The translations under genes were made by a program, and so were the position numbers. A model generated the notes under the pieces. It made no database searches, was not told the origin of the DNA, and saw nothing but the letters and a program-made list of their open reading frames with translations. A DNA stretch of 33,292 nucleotides from a virus, in IMG/VR virus record IMGVR_UViG_3300028920_000188, positions 1-33,292 of that record; one strand, given 5' to 3'. Positions 1 through 7,930 of this stretch are shown in pieces (the stretch's first letter is position 1; every line of letters begins with the position of its first letter).

Positions 1-2
1 TG

Positions 3-983
3 GCCGAGGTCCCGCTAACGGGCATTGGGGATGCGGTGTTCCCTGATGCGGATGACGTTCTTACAGGCAGTGGCCTGTATGGTCCCAGCGGTGACGACTA
101 CACGCCGAGCTATTCGCCGGACTTCCCTGACGTCGGCAACGTGCACGAGGACGACACGGTCGCCGGCGAGGCCGGGACGTTGACTCTGCCGGTCGAGGCG
201 GATGTCAAAGCCGGCCAGCAATACGGCGCCGGCGGTACTGAGTTTACCGGGGCCTACAGCGTCGCGATCCCCTCGACGCCGACGGCGGCGCTGGGCGCGG
301 CCGGCGTCGAGGTCGACGGCGATGACGGGGTCACTAACTACGTTTTTAGCCGGCGCGTGGGCCGGGCGCAGGAGTTCTCCGAGCAGGGCAATGTCGTCGG
401 CGACGGGACGGTCAACTACCCGACCGCGGAGGGCACCTGGCAATTCCTCGCCCAGAGCAAGCTGTCGGACAGCTGGAGCCAGGCGACACTCGAGCTGCTC
501 ACCAAGTACATCGGCGGCTCGACCAGGTCGATCGACGAGCGGGTCATGCGTAACGTCGCCGACGTCCTCGAGGACTTCGCGGCGCTCTCGCACTGCTTTA
601 TCGATCGCGAGGAAAACCGGCTATCGAGTCCCGAGGGGATCGCCGCGCTGCCGGCGCGCAAGCCGGTGTATCTGTGCTTTGAGTGGGGCCAGGTCAAGGA
701 GGAGCCGCGCGCCGAGGCCTATAACGACAGCCGGCGCCGGCTGTATGTCTACCTGGTCCGCGGAGCCCGGGCGCAAAAAAGCGGGTTCGGCGACCTGGCG
801 CGCGACGCGGAGCTCGTCGCCCAGGCGCTCGACGCCGATATCACTCGCGGCGATCTGGTCTACGATTGGGAGTACCGCGGGTGCCGCAACACTCAGGGGA
901 TACTGCCGCCGCCGTGGCGGATCGTGGAAATGAGATTCGAGTACGAGGTCGGTCGCGAGCTCGGCGCCCGCATCTCGACTTAG
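3..983 (+). CDS. Tail terminator/completion-like protein, 5' truncated at window edge
   Basis: The frame is open from base 3 and no stop precedes it, so the gene starts outside the left edge. A GTG at 36 has no ribosome binding site and is unlikely to be the start. The first ~80 residues contain two loose repeats of the type D(V)L-x-G-x-x-Y-G-x-x-G-x-x-Y/F-T, a linker style seen in phage adhesin-like proteins. The last ~145 residues, from the methionine encoded at 546, look like a compact alpha/beta tail-completion domain. The position directly before the tail tube gene fits a tail terminator, which caps the tube and joins it to the head. That function rests on synteny and size, not on a diagnostic motif. 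If the window is circular, this is the C-terminal part of the gene starting at 32911. Confidence 0.6.
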   Translation, partial: AEVPLTGIGDAVFPDADDVLTGSGLYGPSGDDYTPSYSPDFPDVGNVHEDDTVAGEAGTLTLPVEADVKAGQQYGAGGTEFTGAYSVAIPSTPTAALGAAGVEVDGDDGVTNYVFSRRVGRAQEFSEQGNVVGDGTVNYPTAEGTWQFLAQSKLSDSWSQATLELLTKYIGGSTRSIDERVMRNVADVLEDFAALSHCFIDREENRLSSPEGIAALPARKPVYLCFEWGQVKEEPRAEAYNDSRRRLYVYLVRGARAQKSGFGDLARDAELVAQALDADITRGDLVYDWEYRGCRNTQGILPPPWRIVEMRFEYEVGRELGARIST

Positions 984-998
984 AGGAGGTAGAGAGCG

Positions 999-1394
999 AT
1001 GGCATACCAGATCTACACGGGGATCAGTTCGGCGACGATCTGCGGCGACAGCGTGACCGGGATCCAGTCCTACGGATTTGACGACTCGGTCCCGGCGTTG
1101 ACCGACGTCTCGGATGATGACTTATACGCGCAGGGCGCCGAGAAGGGTGCCGGTGGCGTGCGCTTTAACGTGGTCACCGACGACCCGCTGCACGGCCAGG
1201 CCGCAGGGGACACCGGCTCCGGCGGGTTCACCGAGAAGCAGGGCGGCACCAGCAAGGCGCACACGATCGCCAACCAGGTCGTCGAGACCGTCGGCCGCGT
1301 GGCGTCGAGCCGCAAGGGCAAGGGCAGCAGCTCGATCTCGGGAATCGCCTACAGTTCGGACGGGTCGACCAGTCCGGTCGGCTACCCGTCCTAA
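999..1394 (+). CDS. Probable major tail tube protein
   Basis: A 131-residue protein with a strong ribosome binding site (GAGGAGGT, 983-990) placed 8 nt before ATG. It is small, rich in Gly, Ser, Asp and Thr, and predicted to be mostly beta, with an N-terminal pattern (YTGISSATICGDSVTGIQSYG) typical of small tail tube subunits that open with a beta-hairpin and an Asp-rich loop. It lies between the terminator-like gene and the tail assembly chaperones, the standard position of the tube gene in long-tailed phages. A strong hairpin follows at 1417-1445, which fits a highly expressed structural gene whose transcript is cut off downstream. No single residue proves the function. Confidence 0.6.
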   Translation: MAYQIYTGISSATICGDSVTGIQSYGFDDSVPALTDVSDDDLYAQGAEKGAGGVRFNVVTDDPLHGQAAGDTGSGGFTEKQGGTSKAHTIANQVVETVGRVASSRKGKGSSSISGIAYSSDGSTSPVGYPS

Positions 1395-1408
1395 GTCGGC
1401 GGACGATC
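1394..1408 (-). repeat. Dispersed 15-nt motif, copy 1 (13/15)
   Basis: Minus-strand copy with two mismatches to GGTCGTCCGCCGACC. It directly follows the tail tube stop codon, in intergenic DNA. See the finding on the dispersed motif. Confidence 0.45.
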
Positions 1409-1416
1409 AGCGACTA

Positions 1417-1445
1417 CTGCGCCCGGCCAGGGGAGCCGGGCGCAG
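1417..1445 (+). terminator. Hairpin after tail tube gene
   Basis: An 11-bp perfect stem (CTGCGCCCGGC, 1417-1427, with GCCGGGCGCAG, 1435-1445) and a 7-nt loop stand 22 bases after the tube stop. No T-run follows, so it may be a partial terminator or an RNA 3'-end stabiliser that lowers expression of the next genes relative to the tube. Confidence 0.55.
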
Positions 1446-1470
1446 CGACAACTCGAAAAGGAGGCTAGAG

Positions 1471-1842
1471 ATGCCAGAGGCAAAACAGGACGCGCGTCCG
1501 GTTTCGGCCGCGTTGTGGCCGACCAAGGGGCTATTCTTGCGGGCCAAGGAGGCCGGGGAGCTCGACGAGATCCTCGGCGGCAAGGACGGCGATCGCCTGC
1601 GCAGCGTCTGCGCGCGCGGCAGCTTTGTCCGCCGGAACATCGCCGGCGCCGTCTCGGTCGGGGAACGGTTTTTCGACTGGGAGGCGACCGGGTCGAAGTT
1701 CGGCACGATGGTCGGCCGGCTCAAGCCGCAGGCGGAGATCTATAAGCTGATCGGCGGCGCGGCGGCCAAGCACGGGCACGCCGCCGAGATCCTGCTCGAT
1801 TGCGAGGAGTTCCGGGCAGCGGCCGAAAAGGTGAGCAAGTGA
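1471..1842 (+). CDS. Tail assembly protein, upstream chaperone candidate
   Basis: 123 residues, ATG preceded by AAAGGAGG at 1457-1464. It starts with a short polar stretch and continues as an alpha-helical protein with no recognised catalytic motif. It sits between the tail tube and the two-frame chaperone gene that precedes the tape measure, so a role in loading or chaperoning tape measure and tube is likely from position. The stop overlaps the GTG start of the next gene (GTGA, 1839-1842), with an internal AGGTGA at 1829-1834 serving as the next ribosome binding site, which suggests translational coupling. I do not recognise the family. Confidence 0.55.
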   Translation: MPEAKQDARPVSAALWPTKGLFLRAKEAGELDEILGGKDGDRLRSVCARGSFVRRNIAGAVSVGERFFDWEATGSKFGTMVGRLKPQAEIYKLIGGAAAKHGHAAEILLDCEEFRAAAEKVSK

Positions 1843-2162
1843 GCGCGACGATCGCGGTGACTATCGGCGGCCAGGTGATCGGCGTGCCGCCGATGGCCCT
1901 GGACTGGGGCGAGAAGTACCCGCGACTGGTGGAGCTCATCGACTGGTACCGGAGCCTCAAGGTCCTCGGCCAGGAAGATCTGGCGACGGTGGACGAGCTG
2001 GCCAAGCTCCGCGAGTTTATCGCGGAGGTCTGCAAGGCCGCCGGCGCCAGCGAAGAAACCGCGGCCGGCGCCGCGGGGGGCGACTTGGTCGAGGTCGGCA
2101 AGGTCTACGCAGCGCTCCGGGGGGTAGTACCGGCGGACCCTACAGCGTCGGGCAGTGGCTGA
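1839..2162 (+). CDS. Tail assembly chaperone, zero-frame product (G-like)
   Basis: 107 residues starting at GTG, overlapping the previous stop by 4 nt. The protein has an N-terminal beta part (residues 2-16) and then an alpha-helical body with conserved-looking DW and WYRSL segments. It sits just before the tape measure gene, the position of the lambda gpG/gpGT chaperone pair. Near its end a run of six G (2119-2124) lies where the -1 frame opens into a long coding-like frame ending at 2353. The zero-frame tail after the G-run (VVPADPTASGSG) is short and low in complexity, as is usual for the unshifted product. The shifted product would be about 171 residues. Confidence 0.6.
   Translation: MSATIAVTIGGQVIGVPPMALDWGEKYPRLVELIDWYRSLKVLGQEDLATVDELAKLREFIAEVCKAAGASEETAAGAAGGDLVEVGKVYAALRGVVPADPTASGSG
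2117..2124 (+). other. Candidate -1 ribosomal frameshift site (CCGGGGGG)
   Basis: In the zero frame the codons are CTC CGG GGG GTA. A -1 slip on GGG keeps G:G pairing and moves reading into the frame that continues GGT AGT ACC and stays open to 2351. The six-G run lets peptidyl-tRNA-Gly re-pair perfectly. The P-site neighbour CGG would not re-pair perfectly, so it is not a textbook X-XXY-YYZ heptamer. Confidence 0.5.
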
Positions 2163-2353
2163 GGTGGCACGCGGCGATGGCCCGATCGTGCGGAGCTGAC
2201 CCGGCCGGCATGACCGTCGCCGCCGGCGAGGACCTGGCTTTGTACCTCGAGGCCTGCGACTCGCTGGCCAGGCCACTGCGACCGCCGCGACGTTACGCGG
2301 CGATCGAGGATCTGCTGGACGCCGAGGGCGAGGAGGATCTCAACAATGGCTGA
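2123..2353 (+). CDS. Tail assembly chaperone, -1 frame extension (T-like)
   Basis: A frame without its own good start, open from before 2090 to the TGA at 2351-2353. It encodes about 76 residues after the proposed slip, including GGPYSVGQWLRWHAAMARS and a leucine-rich helix, and ends LLDAEGEEDLNNG. The stop overlaps the tape measure ATG by 8 nt, as with the lambda GT arrangement. An independent start at ATG 2177, preceded by GAGGTGG at 2161-2167, is the alternative; it would yield only 58 residues and leave the coding-like part upstream unexplained. The second frame carries the tail-binding half in the lambda model, which I apply here by analogy. Confidence 0.55.
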   Translation, partial: GSTGGPYSVGQWLRWHAAMARSCGADPAGMTVAAGEDLALYLEACDSLARPLRPPRRYAAIEDLLDAEGEEDLNNG

Positions 2354-3644
2354 TGATCTAAACTTCAAGATCGAGGCCGAGGGCGGCGAGGAGGCGCGCC
2401 GCGAGATCCGCAGGACCGCCAGCGCCGGCGAAAGCGCCGGGCGCACGCTGGAGCAGAGCTTCCAGAAAGATCTGGTATCCGCGCAGGCCTTCACGGCAGG
2501 GCTTGGCAGTATGGTCGCTGCAATGGCGATGGTCTCCAAGGAGGCCGACCGCTATCACGCGAAGCAGCAACAGTACATGGAGACCTGGCGGCGCAACCAG
2601 AAGGCTTTTCTGGATACGCTGTTCCTGGGGGACAACCTCAAGGATCCCAAGTTCCGCGAGCGGGTGCGTGATTTCGCGAAGCGCAGCGAGCGGCAATTCC
2701 CGGAGGCGTCCCAGGGCCTCTACACTCTGCAGAGCAAGGGCGGCAAGCTGACCAACCAGCAGCTCGCCGCGCTGCAGTCCGAGATCGAGCAGCAGGCGCC
2801 GACGACGACGATGACGCTGTCGCAGCTCAGCACGCTATACACCAAGCTGGGCGCGATCCCGGGCACCGAGGGCTTTGATGCGAACGTAATCCAGAACATT
2901 GCGACGCAGTTCGCGGAGAAGGCGGCGATCAGCGGGCCGGGCGAGGCTGAGATGATCCTGCCGCGGGCGCTGTCGGTCGGGCTCAAAAGCGGGCTGAGCC
3001 ACCGCCGGATGGCCGGCCTGCTCAGCGAGGCGACGCAAGTCACGGCGACCGGCGAGCAGGCGGCGACGGGTATCGAGCAGCTGGCGCGCAACCTGATGGG
3101 CGGCAAGGGCGAGCAGCGGGGACTAAAGGGCGACCTGCTCGCCAGGATGCAGCAAGTCGCCAAGATGAAGCTAAGCACCGCGGATCTCGACGAGCTGATG
3201 GGCGAGAGCGGCGCGCGCCTGGCTCCGCTGTTGACCGATATCGCGGGCGTGACCCGGCGGGTCGGCGAATTCGAGCGGGCCACTGGCTCCGATCGTGATA
3301 TCGTTGGCCGCAAGCTGGCGCTGGCCAATAAGAATTCGGACTACGTCGCCAACCGGATCCTCAACCGGCAGGAGGTCCAGCGGGATCTCCGGGAGGAAAA
3401 GCGGTTCAACAAGGAGGAGGCGATCGCACTCGGCGGCCAGGAACAAATGTACGATGAGCGCGGCTATGGCGAGACGCACAAGGCGGTGCTCGGTTTCATG
3501 GATCGCATTGCCCTCTGGATGGGCGTGATCACGCCGGAGGCCCTGGCCGGCGGCAAGGAGGATCTCCAGGAGTTGCGGGACGCCCAGCGCGCCGGCGCCG
3601 CGGATGCCGAGCGCGAGCGGGCCAAGCTGGAAACGGGGTTTTAG
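2346..3644 (+). CDS. Tape measure protein (short)
   Basis: 432 residues, almost entirely helical, with ribosome binding site GAGGAGGA (2329-2336) before ATG. The start DDLNFKIEAEGGEEARREIRR and following Ser/Ala/Gly-rich amphipathic helices are typical of tape measure N-termini. A central segment (about residues 175-300) resembles the minor tail region that cycles through LSVGLKSGLSHRRMAG and QLARNLMGGKGE. No lytic domain is present. At about 0.15 nm per residue this predicts a tail of roughly 65 nm, short for a siphovirus. It immediately follows the chaperone frames, and the next ATG abuts its stop with no gap. The identification is by position, length order and composition. Confidence 0.75.
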   Translation: MADDLNFKIEAEGGEEARREIRRTASAGESAGRTLEQSFQKDLVSAQAFTAGLGSMVAAMAMVSKEADRYHAKQQQYMETWRRNQKAFLDTLFLGDNLKDPKFRERVRDFAKRSERQFPEASQGLYTLQSKGGKLTNQQLAALQSEIEQQAPTTTMTLSQLSTLYTKLGAIPGTEGFDANVIQNIATQFAEKAAISGPGEAEMILPRALSVGLKSGLSHRRMAGLLSEATQVTATGEQAATGIEQLARNLMGGKGEQRGLKGDLLARMQQVAKMKLSTADLDELMGESGARLAPLLTDIAGVTRRVGEFERATGSDRDIVGRKLALANKNSDYVANRILNRQEVQRDLREEKRFNKEEAIALGGQEQMYDERGYGETHKAVLGFMDRIALWMGVITPEALAGGKEDLQELRDAQRAGAADAERERAKLETGF

Positions 3645-4043
3645 ATGGCGGCCGGTCACACTTGGGGCAAGCTCAGCTTCGGCACCGCCGCCGTCGTCGG
3701 CGGCATCGAGTTTGTGCGCGAGCTGCGCCAGTTCGCGCACGAGGGGGTCGACGGGGTCGACGTTGTCGACATGGGCGCACGCGGCGCGATGGTGCAGCTG
3801 AGCGGCAAACATCACGCCAGCGACATCGAGGAGCTCCTCGGATGGTTCCGCAGCTGCTGGGCCGCCCAGGATACAACGGCCACGCTGGACCTCTGGGGCG
3901 GTGGCTTCCCGCTCGAGGGAGTGATCCTGCGGCGCTTCCGGTTCCTGGGTCTGCGGCCGGCCGTCGGCGGTGGGTATTACGGGCACTACAGCGCGGCATT
4001 CTTTGTGCCGGTGGGCGCCGCCGGCGACGGCGAACCGCTCTAG
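3645..4043 (+). CDS. Small tail protein, distal-tail candidate
   Basis: 132 residues, ATG abutting the tape measure stop, so probably translated by coupling. The protein is beta-rich, with a Trp-Gly start (HTWGKLSFG), a VDVVDMGARG motif near residues 38-48 and a C-terminal Gly/Tyr-rich strand. Proteins of this size after the tape measure often form the distal tail ring or bind the hub. I do not recognise a named family. Its weak likeness to the short baseplate proteins of the gpU/DNA-circularisation type is only an impression. Confidence 0.5.
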   Translation: MAAGHTWGKLSFGTAAVVGGIEFVRELRQFAHEGVDGVDVVDMGARGAMVQLSGKHHASDIEELLGWFRSCWAAQDTTATLDLWGGGFPLEGVILRRFRFLGLRPAVGGGYYGHYSAAFFVPVGAAGDGEPL

Positions 4044-4058
4044 AGGGAGAGGGAGACA

Positions 4059-4475
4059 ATGGCCAATCTAAGCATTACGGTCAGTCAAGTACAGGCGGCG
4101 GCATCCGCGGCGACCTTTGGCAGTCTGATCGCCGGCGAGGAGATCGATCCCGGAGAGACGGTCTACAAGAAGGCCGCGGACAAAAAGGGCTGGCTCGGCG
4201 GCGCGGCCACCGAGGCCGAGGCCGATGTTGTCGGCATTGCCGTCTGCCACGCCTACGCCGGGCAAAAGGTCGTGTACCAGAAGACCGGCAATGTCAACCT
4301 GGGCGCCGGGGCCAGCGTTGCGCAGGGCCAGGTCTACGTAGCCAGCGCGACCAGCGGCAAGATCGCGGTCGAGTCGGACCTCGGTTCCGGCGAGTACGTG
4401 ACGGTATTGGGCGTCGGTAACGACGCCGACGAGATCGAGCTCGACATCAACGCCAGCGGCATCGCGCACGCATAG
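4059..4475 (+). CDS. DUF2190-like decoration/cement protein
   Basis: 138 residues with ribosome binding site GAGGGAGAGG just before ATG 4059. The sequence is Ala/Gly/Val-rich and beta-stranded: a segment at residues 24-40 sets a parameter (GEEIDPGETVYKKAADKKG), the middle reads VVGIAVCHAYAGQKVVYQKTG, and an AQGQVYVASATSGKIA stretch follows. This is the pattern of capsid cement proteins of the DUF2190 type, where a 'value' loop and a 'GIAL..AAAGQ' strand recur. Such genes usually lie near the coat gene; here it is in the tail module, so it may decorate the tail tip or simply have moved. Confidence 0.5.
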   Translation: MANLSITVSQVQAAASAATFGSLIAGEEIDPGETVYKKAADKKGWLGGAATEAEADVVGIAVCHAYAGQKVVYQKTGNVNLGAGASVAQGQVYVASATSGKIAVESDLGSGEYVTVLGVGNDADEIELDINASGIAHA

Positions 4476-4489
4476 AGAGGGGCCGGCTT

Positions 4490-6490
4490 GTGACGGTATT
4501 GTCGCGCGGTACTCGGGCGGTCGTCTATACGTCCGATCGGTCCGACGCCTACGGCTCGCACGGTTGGGAGGAGCAACCCGGCCTGGATGCCGTAGTCACG
4601 CACAAGCGCGGCGCGCTGCCTTCCGAGTGCTACTTGACAGTGCGGCGCGATCCTGCGGATCCGGGCCCGCTCTATCCGGCCCTGGCCGGCAGCAGCGAGA
4701 TTGACCGGGTACCCAGCGGGGACACCGGCAGGATCCTGCACCCGTTCGGGCTGCGGCGGCATACCTTTGTCAAGGTCCAGGCGCAGGGCTACCTGGACGA
4801 CAAGCCCAGGACGCTGTTTTTGGGCCGTGTCTGGAAGTATCGAGTCCGCGGCCGCAGCGAGGCCGTCACGATCTGCCACGATTACCGCAGGGAGCTGGCT
4901 AGGATCCGCTGCCGGGGATCCCGCTGGCGCCGGCCGGCTGCCGGCGATGAGGTGTTTATCCCGTATCACGGGCCGCACTTCAACGCCGACGGCCGCCCGG
5001 ATCAGCGTTATATCGACGCGACCGAAAAGCGGGATCCCTCATTCATAACGCCGGGATATAACCGATACGATACGGGCCAGATCGATCCGGATTTGGACTG
5101 CGCGGTGTTCTGGCGTTGTGGCGATGCGCTCAACTGCCTGCGGGATCTGTTCAATGCGGATGCCCAGGCCGCCCTCGAGAGTACCGCGGACTTCTTGACC
5201 TGGCCGGAGGCCACCGCCGCCGGCGATTGGGGGTACCTGTTCGAGGATCCTGTGACCGGCGACGAGCGCCGGGTCGTCGATCTCAACTGCCTGGGGCACT
5301 CGCTGGGATGGGCGATCGACCGGGTCGTCACTGCCGCCGGGGATGCCGACTGGTATCTCAGCTATGGCGCGGATGACAAGGCCCGGATCGAGGTCTACAG
5401 CCAGAATACCATCCTGGCCGGCGCGCCCGAGTATATGCTCGAGATGGGCGACCTCGGCAGCCAGGACCCGAAAGCGCCGGATGTGCTGCGCCTGGATCTC
5501 GAATGGGACTGGACCGAGGCCTATGCCTCGGTGCACGCTGTCGGCGCTCGCGAGGTTTACGATGTGACGCTCGACACGTCCGCCGGGACGCCGACGCTGG
5601 CGCCTGGTTGGTCGACGTTGAATGAGTCCGAATGGGAGGCGCTGCCCGAAAGCACCGACGCCCAGAAGCGCGAGAAGCTGGCCGCATATCCGGACGTGTT
5701 CTGCACCTGGGTTGCGCCCAATGCGCAGGACTGGTCCGCGTTCTTTGGCGCGACCGCGAAGTATCGCGAGGGGCCGCGGCGCGCGCTGGGCGAGCTGGCC
5801 AGCTATTCGGTCGACGAGCAGGAGGCCGCCGACCGCCCGATCGGGCTCCGCCTGATCGTGTGGCGGTCGACCGACGGCGGCAGCACCTGGCAGCGCCTGC
5901 CGGGCCAGGTCCAGGCGGTACCTCTGCGCGATCGCGTCGGGTTCCGCCTGCCGACCAGCGTCCGCCAAAGCATGAGCTACGGCGGCGAGGGGGCCTATGT
6001 CCTGAGCCACAACGCGGGCACGGCCTACGATATGCGCGTGACGATCTGCGTCGAGGCCGATGAGCGGCTCACCTACAGCCAGGAGGAGGCCGCGCTGGTC
6101 GACTGGCCTGCCGGCGAGTTGTACCTGCCGGCCGGCACCCGCTACCGGTACGAGGCGCGCCGGAAGTGTGTGGTCCCGACCGATGGCGGATCGCCGGTGC
6201 TCAACTCGCAGACCTTTACCGAGCTGGGCGCGGCCGCCGACGACGTGATCCAAAACGATCTCGACGAGCTGGCGACCTTGTGCCTGCGCCGGCTTGACCA
6301 GGTCTCCCGGCCGATGCTGCGCGGGCGGGTGCCGCTCAAGTACATCCGGACCGAGTACGCGCCCGGCGCGGTGCTCAAGAGTATCAACTTCGGCGGGGCG
6401 ATCGGCGAGATCGATATCGGCCAGTCGATTTCAGAGGTGACCTGGGACTTCCGGGCGCAGACGACCAAGCTGAGCCTGGCGGGGGTGTAG
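4490..6490 (+). CDS. Tail hub / baseplate protein
   Basis: 666 residues, GTG start with AGAGGGG at 4474-4480. It is a large beta-rich protein placed between the small distal-tail genes and the fibre. The part around residues 95-140 (RTLFLGRVWKYRVRG, then SEAVTICHDYRREL) resembles the hub fold in which a tail protein reports a 'path' or 'operator' domain. Two halves can be seen: an N-terminal half to about residue 260 ending in a helix-rich connector, and a C-terminal half with many short beta strands (LRLIVWRSTDGGSTWQRLPG) that may be an immunoglobulin- or FN3-like region. It contains no recognisable peptidase or lysozyme motif. Likely forms the central tail tip that opens on adsorption. Confidence 0.6.
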   Translation: MTVLSRGTRAVVYTSDRSDAYGSHGWEEQPGLDAVVTHKRGALPSECYLTVRRDPADPGPLYPALAGSSEIDRVPSGDTGRILHPFGLRRHTFVKVQAQGYLDDKPRTLFLGRVWKYRVRGRSEAVTICHDYRRELARIRCRGSRWRRPAAGDEVFIPYHGPHFNADGRPDQRYIDATEKRDPSFITPGYNRYDTGQIDPDLDCAVFWRCGDALNCLRDLFNADAQAALESTADFLTWPEATAAGDWGYLFEDPVTGDERRVVDLNCLGHSLGWAIDRVVTAAGDADWYLSYGADDKARIEVYSQNTILAGAPEYMLEMGDLGSQDPKAPDVLRLDLEWDWTEAYASVHAVGAREVYDVTLDTSAGTPTLAPGWSTLNESEWEALPESTDAQKREKLAAYPDVFCTWVAPNAQDWSAFFGATAKYREGPRRALGELASYSVDEQEAADRPIGLRLIVWRSTDGGSTWQRLPGQVQAVPLRDRVGFRLPTSVRQSMSYGGEGAYVLSHNAGTAYDMRVTICVEADERLTYSQEEAALVDWPAGELYLPAGTRYRYEARRKCVVPTDGGSPVLNSQTFTELGAAADDVIQNDLDELATLCLRRLDQVSRPMLRGRVPLKYIRTEYAPGAVLKSINFGGAIGEIDIGQSISEVTWDFRAQTTKLSLAGV

Positions 6491-6492
6491 CT

Positions 6493-7908
6493 GTGGATCC
6501 ATTCGAGCGGGCGAACCTCTGGGAGGAGCTGGCGCGGATCACCGCCGACCTCCGCGCGCTGCAGGCACTGATGCCGGCCGGCGGCGGGACTGCGGCGGCC
6601 GAGGGCGAGACGCCGCCGCAACCTGGCACGCCGGCCGTGCACGTCCAGAAGGAAGGCGACGGGGCGGTCGGCACGAGCTCCGACTTTGTGCCGGCCGATA
6701 CCATCATCGAGCTCCGCCGGCGGGTTGGCGCCGGTCCGGGGACGGCCGTGCCGCATCCCAGCGGCCTCGAGCAGACCGAAGAGGAGGACCGGCTCGGCGT
6801 TATTTGGGAAACCGAATACACCGAGATGGCCGCAATACAGGACAACGTCGGCAGCCAAGGCAGCCGCCGCGCGATCCTGTGCAGTGATCACCATCACGCA
6901 CTCAATCCCGGCGTGGGCCTGCGCTGGAACGGCACCGACCTGGAGGTCTACTTCGCCAACGGGGAGGACCTGACCTGCGAAACGGCCTTCGGCACCGATC
7001 TGTTCAGCGGCGGGACTCCGGGCGGTAACGCATATTTGGGGGAGCGTATTTATCAATACGTAGATGACGACTATGCGCGTCATTTCATGTACCGCTTCAA
7101 CGGCACGATTGGTGCCAAGACCAAGGTGCTCAACGGCGACAACCTCGGTTGGATTGCTTTTGGTGGCTATCATGGTGGCGGTGGATTTGCCGGGAGTGCT
7201 TGGGTTGGCGCAGTAGCCAAAGGAGATTGGGACAGTGCTGGCGTCATACCGGCGGAATTGCAGTTCTACACCGCATCGGACAGTGGAGGGACGCAAAAGG
7301 TCGCCGCGTTCAACAAGGATGGAATTCTAGAGCTACTGCTTGGTGGGCAACTCGCCACCGACAAACAACTTCAGTTCCGCGACTCGGGCATCTTCGCCTA
7401 CAGCCCTGCCGACGGGGTGCTCGGGTTCTCGGCCGACGGTGGGCATTATCGGCTCTATGAGCCAAGCAGTGGTGGAAACTATATCAACGTGGTGGTTCCC
7501 GGTCTTTCCGGGAATTGCAGCTATACACTTCCTTCCGCGCTGCCCGCCTCCGATAAGTTTTTACAGTCCACGTCGGGTGGCGTGATGACATGGGAGACGC
7601 CTGCAGCCGGCGGCGGTTTGTTTTTCACGCCAGTGAACGCCACCAGCCATGCCCTGACCGTAGATGGGGAATGGCACGACTTGGATTTCGGCAACGAGGA
7701 CATCAAAGCGGTGATCCTACAGGTGATCGGCTCTGGTGCCTCGGTGTACTGGCGCAAGGATATGGGCACATCTAGCGGCGGTTCCGGCGCACTGGATAGC
7801 TACGGAGGCATTGTCGTCCCGTGCGTGGATGGGGTCGCTGAGTACAAAGTTGATGCTACTAGCGGCACGTACACCGCATACCTGCATGGGGACTGGTCCT
7901 ACTTGTAG
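6493..7908 (+). CDS. Tail fibre / receptor-binding protein
   Basis: 471 residues, GTG start 2 nt after the hub stop. The N-terminal ~100 residues begin with a helix (FERANLWEELARITADLRALQ), then a Pro/Ala/Gly linker, and probably attach to the hub. The middle (about residues 170-280) carries a typical fibre pattern: LGWIAFGGYHGGGGFAG, then PAELQFYTASDSGG and VAAFNKDGILELL, seen in many trimeric phage fibres. The C-terminal ~100 residues are a Gly/Ser-rich beta domain likely to bind the receptor. Base composition drops in GC from about 6820 onward relative to the 5' part, which fits recombinational exchange of the receptor-binding part. Confidence 0.65.
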   Translation: MDPFERANLWEELARITADLRALQALMPAGGGTAAAEGETPPQPGTPAVHVQKEGDGAVGTSSDFVPADTIIELRRRVGAGPGTAVPHPSGLEQTEEEDRLGVIWETEYTEMAAIQDNVGSQGSRRAILCSDHHHALNPGVGLRWNGTDLEVYFANGEDLTCETAFGTDLFSGGTPGGNAYLGERIYQYVDDDYARHFMYRFNGTIGAKTKVLNGDNLGWIAFGGYHGGGGFAGSAWVGAVAKGDWDSAGVIPAELQFYTASDSGGTQKVAAFNKDGILELLLGGQLATDKQLQFRDSGIFAYSPADGVLGFSADGGHYRLYEPSSGGNYINVVVPGLSGNCSYTLPSALPASDKFLQSTSGGVMTWETPAAGGGLFFTPVNATSHALTVDGEWHDLDFGNEDIKAVILQVIGSGASVYWRKDMGTSSGGSGALDSYGGIVVPCVDGVAEYKVDATSGTYTAYLHGDWSYL

Positions 7909-7930
7909 TAACGGAGGATAGGAGGATAGA

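Noticed and set aside
1824-1830. A possible slip heptamer C-GAA-AAG between the two chaperone genes
   Set aside because: The P-site codon GAA would not re-pair after a -1 slip, and the second gene has its own AGGTGA and GTG start.
5039-6253. A 404-codon minus-strand frame opposite the tail hub gene
   Set aside because: Codon-mirrored shadow of the hub gene; low-complexity Ala/Arg/Leu composition, no binding site.
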